Positions 38,501 through 50,093 of a stretch of DNA of 61,359 nt are shown here, piece by piece. The notes below the pieces were generated by a model. The model had not been told where the DNA came from. It searched no databases and saw only the letters and a program-made list of their open reading frames with translations. The stretch lies in contig NW_020170574.1 of the NCBI RefSeq assembly GCF_000524195.1, forward strand, positions 25,047 through 86,405, read 5' to 3'. The stretch is from Echinococcus granulosus. Taxonomy: Eukaryota > Platyhelminthes > Cestoda > Cyclophyllidea > Taeniidae. The position numbers and the translations under genes were made by a program. Positions within the stretch are counted from its first letter, which is position 1, and every line of letters starts with the position of its first letter.

Positions 38501-41500
38501 TGGTTCCTTTACCAAAATTGAGCGTTAAACAAACAATTAGCCTATTTCCCGACCCCTCTCCTCCTTTTCGTGTTGTCTTTGGCGTTCACCTTGGTCAACC
38601 TTCCGCGCCAGCGATCACAACGTAATCAGTGCTGTAGGAAAAACTTGCACGAGCCAACCGTGCCAATCATTTAATTTTATGCACTTGAGAAGGTACTTGG
38701 CTACAGCGTCACTGGTTCCTCTTAGCAATTCTACTGTATCTGGAGTTTCGCTCTGTATGGGAAATAGATTCGGGGACGGGGATTGTACTGGCCATCACAC
38801 GTCCAAATCTAGCAGTGGGAACACTGGCCCAAAGGTAGAGTTAAATAACGAAGGACGGGATTCAGCTTATTTCCGTTGGAATAAGGTCCCTCGTCAATTA
38901 CTCCTTGGGACGTCGCTTATACTTCAGTGCTTCCCAACCGTATCTACTTGGGTTCTATCGAGGTAGTAGAGACTTGGAAGTATCGCGAGTTTGTGCATTT
39001 TCTGTCTTCATACGATATGCATCATATTGATATCGGGATTAAATTTTGCTTCAAATTGTTTGTGTATTAAGTCTAAGTGATCCAAGTCAAATGTGCCTTG
39101 ATTTTTACAGCACTTCGTCATGGCGTCCACACGAAATCTGAGGTCTTGACCCTAGAAGAAATCCCATTGGCTACTAAATGAACCTTAATTATTCGATGTC
39201 ATAAATTACATTCAGCGTTTAAAACTATTCCAGAGGATTTAAATTACGCTAAAAACTTTCAATTGAGTGGTATGTTGCACAGCGCCCGGAGTGGACCCAT
39301 AGTCTTTCAGTTCGTGGTTCACGGTCATTCAGATCCGTCGTTATCTCTGTCTTCGATGAAATATAAATTGATTCCTTTTGGTCGTTTACTAGTGGCTCGA
39401 AGGCGACAATCACGGTAATTAAAGTAGGCCTTCCATCTATTCCAAAGTTATCTCTATAAGTCATGCCAAGATATACAAAAACGAGGATTACAGAGCTCGA
39501 AGCTCAGTCGAAAGGGGTGATAAATAGCTCTAGAACTCCAATAAAATTGACTCCAAACGTTTTGGTGGAAGGTATTTTGGAAGATGTTATGGAGTAGTTT
39601 CCCTTCCTTGAAGAGGATATTTTAGTTGGTGGAATGGAGAGCCTTACCGTAGCCGTAAAATGTCAATAAATGCTAAGTAGTAATACTTTATTTCAATTGT
39701 GCATTTAGGAGCTGTTACTATTCTTTCCCCTAATCGGAATCAGTAATACTGGCTGTTGGAGGACAGTCATGGTATGCAACGTAATGACGATTGCTTATTT
39801 CTGTCGGATATTTTCGTGACATTTCTGATGCTTATTAACACATTGGAACACACCACGACTACATCCGTTCAGACCTTCAGCTCAGCTTCTCTTACACGAC
39901 GAAGCTTTGTGACCCCATCAGACATTCTAGGAAACTGTGCACGATTGGTCAAAGTGGACACAGGGACTTGATACCCTTATTTTCCCTTTTTTTGCTTAGG
40001 ATCTTCGGTACTCTCTTCCGTCTGTTGCGAATGCAGGTTTCCAGTCGGGTAGGCTCCGCCCAATTGACTGAGGACACTCTCTGGGTGTTTGTCCGTCTCA
40101 CTCTGACCTATTTCTCACGCAACCATTTAGCCGGACCTGAAGGGCATCTCGATCCGGTGAGTTGTAACATCCGAATTTGTTGTCTTTTACGTCACTTTAG
40201 GTCCACACCTCTGTTGCTTCATAGATGTCCTAGATTTCAACTAAGGGAAAGGGGATTTATATCTTTAAAAAGAAATATTTTGCCCTTCCTAATAATCCAA
40301 AAGTCGTGCCTTTTCGTGATCGGACTAGTAGAGTCTTCTCTGGCGATACCTTCCTTGAACAGCTGGATTACCTTTTCAATGAAGAGACGTTTAGGTCAGT
40401 GACTCCTTCGAGTCGAACCATCACAAAACACACAAACACATTCTGAGCCACCCTCATCTACTTGAGGCCGAAACTACTCTAGATTTTACATAAACCCCTA
40501 TTCTCTTTCCAACGATTAATCAACTCAAATTCGAATTGCTTGTAAGGCCTGAATCCCATTTAATCCGTTTCCCTGATGCATCAACCGCGTTAGAAACTAC
40601 ATGGATTTCTCTAGTAACTCGGTCCTGTAGCATGCGCTTGTAAGTGTATGATGGGCGAGTTCTGTACCGTTGCATTGGGTTGTTGAGGCGTAAAAATTTA
40701 CTTGTAGACGATTGAATGAAGTGCCTAATTCAGAAAAGGTTAATTTTGTGTTCTTTCTTCATCTCTACGTACTTTTCCGCCTGTAGGAGGATACAGCGGC
40801 ATCAGAGGGTGGAGCGACCCTGTTCAGAACGCTGTTTTGCCCACCAACTAACATCGGGGGTAATGGTGGACCAACAGCTCGCTCCACCCATCACCAACTC
40901 CTCCTCACCCACGTCTCCACAGCCCTCACCCTTTCAGCCTGCCTAGCTATGGCAACGTGGTTGGGCGAGCCAAAAGTGGCCACTCTTGCCTCCGCCCTCC
41001 TCTCCGCCATCGCTCGGCACTCCCTTTTTACCGGCCCTATCAGGTTCGTGTGATTAATAAGCTTCGGAAGTGGATGCTATGCATGTTATGGAATAGTTGT
41101 TGCGCGCTTTTAAACTCTAGAAAATCCTTGATTTGGCTTCTAGTGCTTTGATTTTTTTATATGAAGTTGACGAGTTCAGTAAAGCCTGGAACTAGGTATT
41201 CCAATACCTCACTCGGCTGTGGCTTGTTTTGCACACGTACATCAGTGACTATACAATCTGTTAAAGCAAAACGCTTTTCTAGCCCTTTGTGGTGCGATAA
41301 TTTTTCTTCACTAGCATTTGTTCTCTCAGGAGTTCATTGTGTGCATGCGCTTCCAGCGCTTTTAGCTATTGGATATGTCTACCATACAGTCAAATGATTA
41401 TGAAGGAAACTGAAGAGCGGTGGGATCACCATGAGCATTTTTCATTGCTTTTCGAGGGTTTTCCTCGAGGGTTTTCCCTCAAAATCGTATAAAGCGTTGC

Positions 41501-44500
41501 CGGTTTGGAATAGAATTTCGACTTGTTTTATGTGGGACTGAAACCAATAGGTCCATGTTGCCATTGTGGAGGTTGAATTGCTAGAGTGAAATACGTAATT
41601 TATAAAAAGTCCTCTGTTTACAAGGAAACCTCCGTTGTCTTGCTAGGCGTTTCATATTGTTTCATGTCCTATATGCAATACGTGACTTTATTTAACCAAA
41701 TCTGATATTCTCGAGATGTTTTTTTAAGGTGTAATTAAGTATACCCAAACTTTTCGATTCAAGAATCTTCTAGTAAAGGTAACAGTGGCGACAGTGTCTG
41801 CTTTCCTTCACTGTTTTGATTTTGCACATCCTTGAGGGGGAGGTATTGTTCTTATGGGTTTTGAAGCTAAGGTGGTACCAGGATACTCGTTTTTTTCTTC
41901 AGTCCTTTTTCTGAATTCACAGCAAACAGGAGGAATCAAATGCAACGACATCATCGCCCGCGCAGACGTGGATAGAGCTCTGCAGTCAGGTCTGCGCGGC
42001 GGAGACGTGGCTGTGTCTGGAGACAGAGACGCTGACCGAACTGGTGGACGCCTGCACGCGTGGCTGTTGGTGTCTGCGTGGCGCACATAGGCCCAGTTTT
42101 ACCTCTACTGACCTCTTCTATCAGGTTTGTCAGTTGATTTTCTTATTGCCGCTGTAATACCTGAATGTGACACGTTTGTGTTAATTTAGATTGTATTCCA
42201 CACTTTAATGGATGAATTCTGCCGAATTTACGGTTGTACAACTTTCCTTTTTACACCTGGTTTAGTATCCTCCTACTAACCCTAATTCAGTAGTGCTACT
42301 TACGCCCGTTCTTCCAGTTCTTGGAGGAGCTACGTACGCGTTTAACTCGGCTCATTATCGTGGACGAGGCGAGAGGTCAGAACAGCAATGGAGATGCGGG
42401 TGGGCAGGTGATGGATCCTTCGCTCCTATCACACCTGATTGCGGGTCTCTCGGTCCTTAGGGGACTGGTGCGAGCCCTCCGCTGGATCGTTTCACACGGG
42501 GGCAACTCCATCTGTGGTCTGGCTTCTTCCAATCACTCCAGTGCCACTGCTACCGGCTCTAGTGACCCAGATCTTGTGGGCTTTTTGTGGACTAGTATCA
42601 TTTTTCCTATCCTCCAGAGCTGTTGCTCGTATTTTTTAATGGTAGGTCACCGTAATCAAGGCTTTAGGGTTGGATACCTTTGTACTTGCTTCATCTTCAT
42701 CTTGCAGTTTACCACTTTTGTTTTTTTAAAGTAGAATAGGTTTTTCATTTGCAGAATTTGTGTAGTTATTTATTCAGTTTAGGAGTTGCAAGTTGTTCAC
42801 TTGCTTTCAAATAAATGGAGCAGAATTATTGTAGGTTTATAAGCCTATTTCATAGGTCTCGTCTGCTGAATGCGTTTTAGGCACCATGGTTTTGCGTTGT
42901 AGCGCTACCACATGTACCATGAAATGATTGTTGCGATGCTGACGCTATTCGAGGAGGTGGCAGACAACTGTCTGCTCTACCTGGCCAACTGTCCGGCCAC
43001 CCTGACGGTGGAGGATGCCGCTAGTGCCTTTCGTCTCACCAATGGACTTCAACTACGTTTCCCTCTGCCCTACACAGGTTCCACCCAATTCTTCATCCTC
43101 GCTGTTATTCTCTGTGCCCAGTACGCTCAGACCAATTCACGTGAGTGATTAAAAATGATCAAGAAAGACGACTAAGCTGCAATCTTAGTGTTCGGTTTGC
43201 CTTTAGAAGTGTTATGGGCCATACTAAACTGAAATCAGGTTCGTCGGTTATGCACAAAAGGCTGGAAGAAAATTAGCATGAGAGCCATGAGTAGACCCTT
43301 ATTACCAGTTTGAAGGTAATAACTCGGAGGATTGAAAAGAGAAAAAGAATTAAAATATCGTTCTTCCTCATTAATCTTCTCTTTCGAGCGTCATCCTCGT
43401 TACTCTCCTACTTTGGCCACGAGGTAGAAACAAGAACCATTCAGTGATATTCTATCAATATTAACCTTCTTAACTAAGCTGTATTTCTCACTGGAACCTG
43501 CGTTGTACGGCCCTATTTACCACGCTATTATTTCTGAGTTTATTTCTTTTTTCCAATCTCTTGAATTTTAAGTGCTTTTCCAAAGAACAAAATCTTGTTC
43601 ACCGAAGTATAATGACGTGAATGTCCTCACTGTCAAATCTTATCGATTAAAGCACATTCCTTTCTGACACTGCTCACTGCTTCTCTCCTTCTAAAAGAGA
43701 AGCTCACTACAAAGAGCATCTCAAAGGAGGTGGACGAGGAACGAGTGATCGAACTACGTCATCTCTTCTCTCTCCTCCAATTTTTCCTCAGCCACGAGTT
43801 CGATTTACGCCTCTTCGGTGTGACGGGGACAGGGCTGAATTCTAACTCACCCGGCGGCGGTGGTGATGGAATTGGGATGATGACCACAGTCGATGTTACT
43901 CTCGTTTGTGTCGGCTTTCTTCTACCTCTCCTTACGCAATCGGTGCTAGCGGTAAGTGCCTGAGACGATGCTTCTTGGAATCTCGCCCCTCTCTCCTATT
44001 ACGCTTATAAAAGGTAAATTTTGTACCCTCTCTAAATGCGTAGAATGTCTTTTGTCACTTGAGAAATCTTTTTATTGTCTGAAGTATGGATGTGGTGTGC
44101 TCTGTTGATGAGTATTGTAGAAATCGTTCTCCTTTCTTCCGTGTCTGCAACCGAGGGGTGTGGTTGGAAAATATCCGAGGGTTCGCATTTATACCATTTT
44201 GGACTGATTTAAGCAAAATTTCTCTATTTAGCAAATAATTTTTATATTATCTGAAATACGAAGTTGGCAAATGTCCTAGGGGCCTCCCCCATATTTTTCG
44301 GCCAGTAATTACCACTTCAATTATAATCTATCATGTAGATTCAAATTTGTATCACATTGAGCCGAGTCGAGTGATTTTTTATCACCTTATGGTTTTTTAT
44401 GGTTGTGCTGATCATATCTAGGTAATGTATTTTACCTTTCCCGACCCATCCATTTTGAATAAATCAATCCTTTTGTCGTAGACCTAGTAGTCAATTTCCT

Positions 44501-46970
44501 ACAGTCAAATACCCATTCATTTCACCTCTATCCCTCAAATTATCAATTAAATCGTCAAACTACCGACCTGTCCACCCACCTCTGTTTTATCCATCTGCAT
44601 AATTAGCGCTCTAACCAATTCAATCTTGACCAATCCTTGATTACTTCATCCATCGACCTTGAGTGCACCCATCTATTCATGAATTCATCTATTCAATCAT
44701 TACGCCACTCTTCTTTTCATCCAAGCCATTGGGACACATTCTTTTATCAATTTGTTCACTCTAGCTCCGACCTTTTCAACCTTCACACCCAGAATTGATA
44801 GGACGATAGTGACTTATCTATCTATGTATTCATCTTACCAACCGTTTTAGTAGTTGACCTCTCCTTACTTAATAGGTTCCAGAAATGGCGGGCTCCTTTT
44901 ACCACCTCCTTTCCTACGCTCTGGAACTGCGCCCCGAAGGTCTGCTCCATCTTACCAAGGACAAGTCGGCAGAGGCGTTGACCGAACTTGGGCGCCTTCT
45001 TCGTCACGGCATTTTCAACCTCGCCGAAACCACTACAAACATGAGTGCGCTGGAGGCACTCACGTACCTGGCCGAATTCTGCGCTACTCGGGGTTCCCTC
45101 CCCACTTCGGCCGCGGTCGCCGCCACGGCCATGGTGACGCACTTGCCGTTGGGGAAGGATCTCCTCCGCGAACTTCTCGGGCTCGTCACCCGGGATATTT
45201 TTCCGGCACAGTTGGAGGACTCCCTCGCGGGATGCATCTTTGCGTTGGCTACTCTTGACCTAGTGAGTCTCGCCAATCCGTCTCAGTCTGCCAGTCTCTC
45301 TGTTTACATCTTATTTTTGGCTATTTGTATCTGCGTACCCGTCTCTGTTTGTGTGTTTTATTTTGCCCCCTTTTTTATTTGTCTGTCTGCCTTCCTTCGT
45401 CATTTCCTTTCGCTGGCTATTTGACCGTCTGCTTCTATCTACTTATCATCATTGCGCCGTCTACCCATGCCAATCTATCTATGTGCTTCCGTTTGCCTGA
45501 CTTATGTCGGTCTACCCTTCTATCTATTTACCTGTCTGTTTTCATCCAAGATCTGGTGCATCATAAGACCACTCCTAATTGTTGCAATCCCCAGAAACAT
45601 TTACTTCCTTCTGTAGCAAAAGTGGAAAAGACAGATATGAATGTGATGGATTAGTTTTCGTCGGAAGTACAGCTGCGACAAACAATCCTTAAATGTCAAC
45701 ATTGGACAGGCTTTAAAAGTGATTCATTGCCTGAAATAGTAATAGATTTGTAGTAAGTACTTTGCGCTCAATCGTTTCGCTGTTTGCTAACAGGAAAACC
45801 GTTTAAATAGGTGGTGTTGTGCATTTTCTGTGTTGAAACTGATATCAGGTGATGCTACAGAGGCAATCAAGCCAAACCAAACCTTTTATCTAGAAGGTTA
45901 GTACCGCAAAGTTACTACGTACCGCAGTAAGTTCAAAGTCTGTCCTTTTCCCAGTACCCAGAGCACCTCTCGTAGGCTGAACTCCATTTGACAGTTTGAC
46001 ACGCGTAAACGGTCATGTGAGTGCGAACCAGAGCATTGTGGTGAACGAAGAGGCCCCTTGAACCAACGGGTTAAATCCATGTATAGCCCTATGTACAGAG
46101 GACATTGGGCATCGTCGTATGTGGTGATACAATGCTCACTCGCTGAACCACCCAGTTGAATGGCATTTGATTAACTGATTCCAGTGAAAATTCTGGTCAT
46201 GGTAGTTCATTGCCAATTCCCAGTTTTCACAGGCGTTTCTGTAAACAAACATTCCGTTGAATGCAAGGAGCGCTCAATGGAGGCTAATAGACTAGAAACA
46301 GAAGGCACGAATCTTTCCACGAAATGGTGAGACACACGGGCATTGGCAAATGCAAAGATGTGGAATTTTGAAAAGTTGGTGCACATTAGGCGCCAAAATA
46401 GCTTGTTGCCCTTGACTAGCGCAGAATAGATAAATAGTGGAATGAGATGAGGGCATGCTTTGACAAGGGAGGCGAGGATTTTCTCGATTGCGCTATTGCA
46501 TGTGATGAGAATTGGGTGCATCAAGAATCTTAGAGGTCAATATTTCGGCACCGGCTCAGAAGCAAAAGACTGACCTTAGATGCTCCAGTCGTACTGACGC
46601 GCTGAGATAAGCGTAAGTATCTGGTAGAGAAGTATGACGAAAAATAAGCGTGGTTTTCATTCATTGAAAGTTATTATTTCTTATAAACCCCTAATTTCAT
46701 TTTAGTTCGGATACCTCTGTATGGGTCGCACATGAAGCGTCTAAGTCCTTCTTTTTTTTGCAGCGAAGCTTCGAGGAGGTAGCCGGTGAATCCGTAGCAC
46801 GATATTCAGGCGACGCGACTTCACAACAGCGTCTACAACACGCCTTTCTCGAGCTTTCCACTCCCCTGACTAACACCACGACGATGTCGGAGAGGAAGAG
46901 GCGCACTGATTTTCAGCATCGCTTTCACCTGTTTGTGCCCACTGTCCGCTCCTTTCTCTGTAACTTCTAG
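29513..46970 (+). CDS. XPO4: Exportin-4
   Basis: A nuclear export receptor of the importin-beta family that moves cargo out of the nucleus with Ran-GTP (eIF5A and Smad3 are known animal cargoes). Twenty exons: 29513-29560, 29594-29690, 29942-30126, 30589-30825, 30889-31023, 31103-31265, 31835-31956, 32854-33450, 34856-35048, 35911-36122, 36389-36646, 37681-37814, 40000-40156, 40787-41043, 41923-42124, 42318-42641, 42903-43140, 43698-43951, 44876-45262 and 46764-46970. Every junction is GT-AG, all phases agree, and the sum is 4407 bases (1468 residues; human is 1151). Matches to human in order: an N-terminal helix (MESFSAALETAIIKLN), NAVIREW, SILSSVASIVKRAA, SWNFLPEH, FRPSESW, the acidic EIDLDIDEDDQ segment, LLEERVWLL, LEDLHWLLLFIGHVL, FYHLLSYALELRPEGL and a C-terminal helix. 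The extra length lies mainly in loops, notably exon 8 (199 codons). The start codon fits because exon 1 aligns with the human N-terminus. I see no damage. Confidence 0.97.
34080..34745 (-). repeat. Family C repeat, copy 1 (inside XPO4 intron 8)
   Basis: Read on the minus strand, this matches 37020-37640 over nearly the whole length, by eye about two thirds identical with small gaps. Shared blocks include GGACTTCACAAGATTAC, TTCACAGGT, GGTGTCTGGACT and CTCAAGAA. There is no known coding domain. It lies between XPO4 exons 8 and 9, in opposite orientation to copy 2. Ends are approximate, and the type of element is unknown. Confidence 0.7.
37020..37640 (+). repeat. Family C repeat, copy 2 (inside XPO4 intron 11)
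   Basis: Inverted partner of the copy at 34080-34745, within the intron between XPO4 exons 11 and 12. The two share order and spacing of all blocks (GGACTTCACAAGATTAC near 37079, TTCACAGGT near 37228, GGTGTCTGGACT near 37438). A short protein-like similarity in one frame (GLHKITN, then IYQ and NFV) could reflect coding ancestry or just DNA similarity. Confidence 0.7.
38380..38930 (-). mobile_element. Truncated family A element (inside XPO4 intron 12)
   Basis: Read on the minus strand, this holds the 3' LTR (about 38550-38385: TTTGGTAAAGGAACCACTTA, then CTGTATTTTCC and a CTTCAGGGGAG end). Before it come a purine tract (GGAGGAGAGGGG) and part of the internal region up to about 38930. The internal part includes a frame with ETPDTVELLR and SDAVAKYL that matches copies 1 and 3. 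I found no 5' LTR to the right, so the copy is 5'-truncated or that end has diverged beyond recognition. Confidence 0.6.
44500..44740 (+). repeat. Degenerate ATCT/CATC tetranucleotide tract in XPO4 intron 18
   Basis: The stretch is dominated by imperfect repeats of CATC, ATCT, TCAT and similar units (for example CATCTATTCATGAATTCATC). It is an old, decayed microsatellite on the coding strand. A weaker GATG-rich counterpart lies at about 36195-36285 in intron 10. Confidence 0.55.
45896..46523 (+). repeat. Family B repeat, copy 1 (inside XPO4 intron 19)
   Basis: This matches 56127-56746 in the same orientation over about 620 bases. Shared blocks include AATTCTGGTCATGG, GTAAACAAACATTCCGTT (slightly changed in copy 2), CAGAAG, ATGCTTTGACAAGGGAGGCGAGGA and a final GTGCATCA. 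It has no coding domain I recognise. The copies share no flanking sequence, so this is a dispersed element rather than a segmental duplication. Confidence 0.7.
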
Positions 46971-48399
46971 CTCTTCCGACCACGACAACGATTGTTTATA
47001 CAACCACCTCTTTACTAAACTACACGTGCGTGTTTGGTTAGTGAAAAAAGAGAACGATTTTATCCTTTTTCATTTTTTTTTTGCGCATACGTGTGTTCTT
47101 GCGCTTTCTACTGCAATTTTTTGATGCCAGATTCTAGCTCAGAGGGTAATCGTCCACCGCGCGTTATTTTTTGCTGTATTTGCTCCTTCCCATCTGCTTC
47201 AGTTTCTTTTACTTAACTTTAACGTACGGGCTCAGGAATGAAGGGACCCTATTAATGGTGATAGAAGGTTCCTGGAGTAAAGTTTGGTTTTCACTTAAGA
47301 ATTCGTTATTGTTAGTTTGCTTCAAATGATAAGTGGGACATCAACTAATCATCTGCGTGAACCTGAACAATAAAGAGCATCTCACGACGGAGTCCCGTGT
47401 TTCGATGCTTTCACCTCGAGTACTACCTTTCATCTTTCGTTCTTTGTTCTCGTTTTTCGTCACATCATCGGTATGAGGAACACCCCAGCCGTGGAATCAG
47501 GTTTTTTATTATTTTTTAGGGCCAAAATCGAGTTAGAACATTAAATTTGTTTCAACGGTAGTATTTAAAGTGGGTGGCAGTGCATTTATTTGATGAAGTG
47601 TCAGCGTCTCGACTGTCGGTAATGCCTCCTTGCTAATTCGTGTATGATTTGGGACATTTCAGCTTGGGCAAAATCCTTCTCGTCTTTCTGTTCTCTCTTT
47701 GTCTCTAACACGGTGATAATGTCACCTGTTGGTTTTGGTCACGTTTGCCACTATTGCTGACATGAAATCTGCTGAAGCTTCTTTTATTCCCAGCCTAATG
47801 GTCGCCCTATCGGTGATATTTCCTCCGGCTACTAGTACCTCGGCGAAACTGCTTACTTAGACAAAAAGTTGAGTAGCATACCGTCCTTATCTTTCTTGGC
47901 TAGTCGAGCTCTCGCCGTGGCCAGCATTGTGTTCGTAGATGTTTTGAGCCTCTGCATTGCGGTTCTACAATCGGCCAAATTTTCGCTTAGTTTAGCTAAG
48001 ATTTCCGAAAATCAAGGATTGATCGTGAAGCAAACCGCGCATCCTCGTGGTCGCCACCGTTCTGGATAAGGGCTTACCCCATACTTAATGGTCTAATGCT
48101 TCAAGAGATGGTAGTTCTGGAGATACTTCACGGTCCACCGATTTGGAGTACTTCCCTGTGGCTAATGTTGACATTGTTGCATCGACAATAGTTATTTTTC
48201 AAATAGATTTTTTAAAAAGTAATGCTATTTCGTTTCAACGTGTTCCCCTCCCTCCCCCTTCAACTCTGTCCTTGTTGATCTCATGCAATTTTCTGGAATC
48301 TGCTTCGAACTGAACTTGTCCCCGGCAATGTGACCCACGTACGTAGTTTGATAATAAGGCGACCTACGTACTTATTCGTACTCCATCTCTCTATTTTAG
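46971..48399. other. XPO4 3' region and possible 5' part of the next gene
   Basis: The left part is 3' UTR of XPO4; an AATAAA at 47369-47374, about 400 bases past the stop, is the best polyadenylation signal. At 47866-48068 there is an open segment after an acceptor-like CTTACTTAG with a hydrophobic helical reading (ALAVASIVFVDVLSLCIAVL). It could be an upstream exon of the gene that follows, ending at a weak GTGAAG donor, but this is uncertain. Confidence 0.4.
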
Positions 48400-50093
48400 A
48401 AGGGCTTGGCCGCCTACGCAGTTGCTAATCAAATTCTCCTCTCAATTCAGCCGTGTGATCGCACTTTTTACATCCCCTCTCCTACATCCTATTCAATTCA
48501 CCACTCTCCCATCTTTTACAGTCGTGCGGCAACGCCTTACACTCCAACTACCCCTTTCGGCAGTCTGCCCTGTCTGCGTGTCAACACTCTTCCTGATGCC
48601 CCCGAGTTTGCGATGAAAATCACGCGTACTCGTCTTTTTCTAGGGCCAAACGCTTCTCTAGTCCTCTGCATCTGCCTTCATGATGTTCCATCTAATGTTA
48701 ACTTACACCTGGAGACTGTATTTCCTCGAATATCTTCCACAACAACGTCTGATGCGGCAAAACAGCGTCTGTTTGTCGTAATTCCAACACCACGGTCATT
48801 TGGAGATATATATTTTCAAATATCGACCTCTGATTGGGTGATACATCTTCCAATACCTGTTGATCTCGAAAGTGTTCAATCCATGGACGAAGTGGATGAA
48901 GAAGAACTTGATCAAGAGGTTTTATCGATCACTCATCCTTGGAAATTCGGTTTGAAGTTGAGAGGAAAAGAGGCAGAGGTGGAGCATCGTCTGTCACGGC
49001 TGTTTAGATGTCGAATAACCCTGGGGCAGTGGATAGCTGTTACCCGAGGCTTGTTCGCGGGTTGTAGAGTTCAATTGAGTCGGCGTGCTGCCAAAAGCTT
49101 GGTATTCAAGGCCATGGCCTGGTAGGTGAGCTCTTTGAACCCTACTTTTCCGGTTTCAAATGTGGGCTAGATTTCAAAGCAATATGCTGGCCTATTCTCT
49201 ATTTTGATGAATTTTAAGCCTCTAGTGTAAGTAGATAATTAGAATGGTGGACTACAAGGCTATTAACATCAGCAATGCCTATATTTGCTGATCTATTTTA
49301 TCTTGAAACTGTCTTTTTGATGCAGAGGAGTAGTTTGCGGTGCAGATCTGAGGGTCCCGTGATTGCATTAGAAATATCGTGTTCATTCTACAAGCTGGTA
49401 ATGTTGCGCATGTTCTTGCAACGACTTGGATAACACCTCCTTTGTCCTCTGTACGATCGCCCAAGACACTTTTGAGGAGTTAAATGTAATCTCTTCGGCT
49501 TTCCATTATCGAAATGTGACTCTATGAAATGCACTTGGAAGGCATGAATTGAAGTGTTTGTATTAATATTTGACAGCAGTCTATTTATTAGCACTTCTTT
49601 TTCATCATCATTCATTTTGGAGTTTACATCCTCAATTTCTTCATTCGTCATCTGACAATGCTAATCCTCGTGATTATTTTCCTCCAGTCGCAGAGAGCTG
49701 CATCACCTCCTGTTAGACTACCTCAACCGGGACGCTCTGCTGGGGAGTGAAAAGGAGGGTAATGGAGAGGAAGCGGGAGGAGGGTCAGTGACACTGGATG
49801 ACCTTCGTGACGCCCTACTCACTGAATTGGGTCTCTTCAAGTCAGCCCTCTGTGCATCTCTTGTCCGTCGCGTTTTGAGCTCCTCTGTACCCCTTGTTAC
49901 CGCCTCCACTGCCATCTCACCCGCTGTGTCCGCCCTCAAGGTCGCTGACCTTGTTGCCGATTGGCGCAACGCGGCTGCGGGCTCAGAGCCTATCGACCAA
50001 TCTGTGGCCGCCGATGTTTTGGGTGGCAGTTTGAAAGTCTTGGCCGCGGCATGCAGTACGACTGAATCAATTATCGCCGGTCTAGTTAAGTGA
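48400..50093 (+). CDS. Unidentified protein, at least two exons
   Basis: Exon 48400-49121 follows CTATTTTAG and ends at a GTAGGT donor. Exon 49688-50093 follows TTCCTCCAG and ends with a stop at 50091-50093. The phases match and give about 376 residues, so this is the 3' part of a gene whose start I did not find. The first exon has a helix (LAAYAVANQILLSIQ), then a proline- and serine-rich stretch, then what looks like beta-rich sequence (LFLGPNASLVLCICLHDVP) and an acidic DEVDEEELDQEV segment. The second exon is helical (LHHLLLDYLNRDALLG, then LDDLRDALLTELGLF). I do not recognise the family. The gene lies about 1.4 kb downstream of XPO4 on the same strand and converges with the anoctamin gene. 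Confidence 0.55.

Noticed and set aside
44822..45276. Several long open frames on both strands over XPO4 exon 19.
   Set aside because: They are shadows of a GC-richer coding exon; only the frame from 44876 to 45262 aligns with exportin-4.
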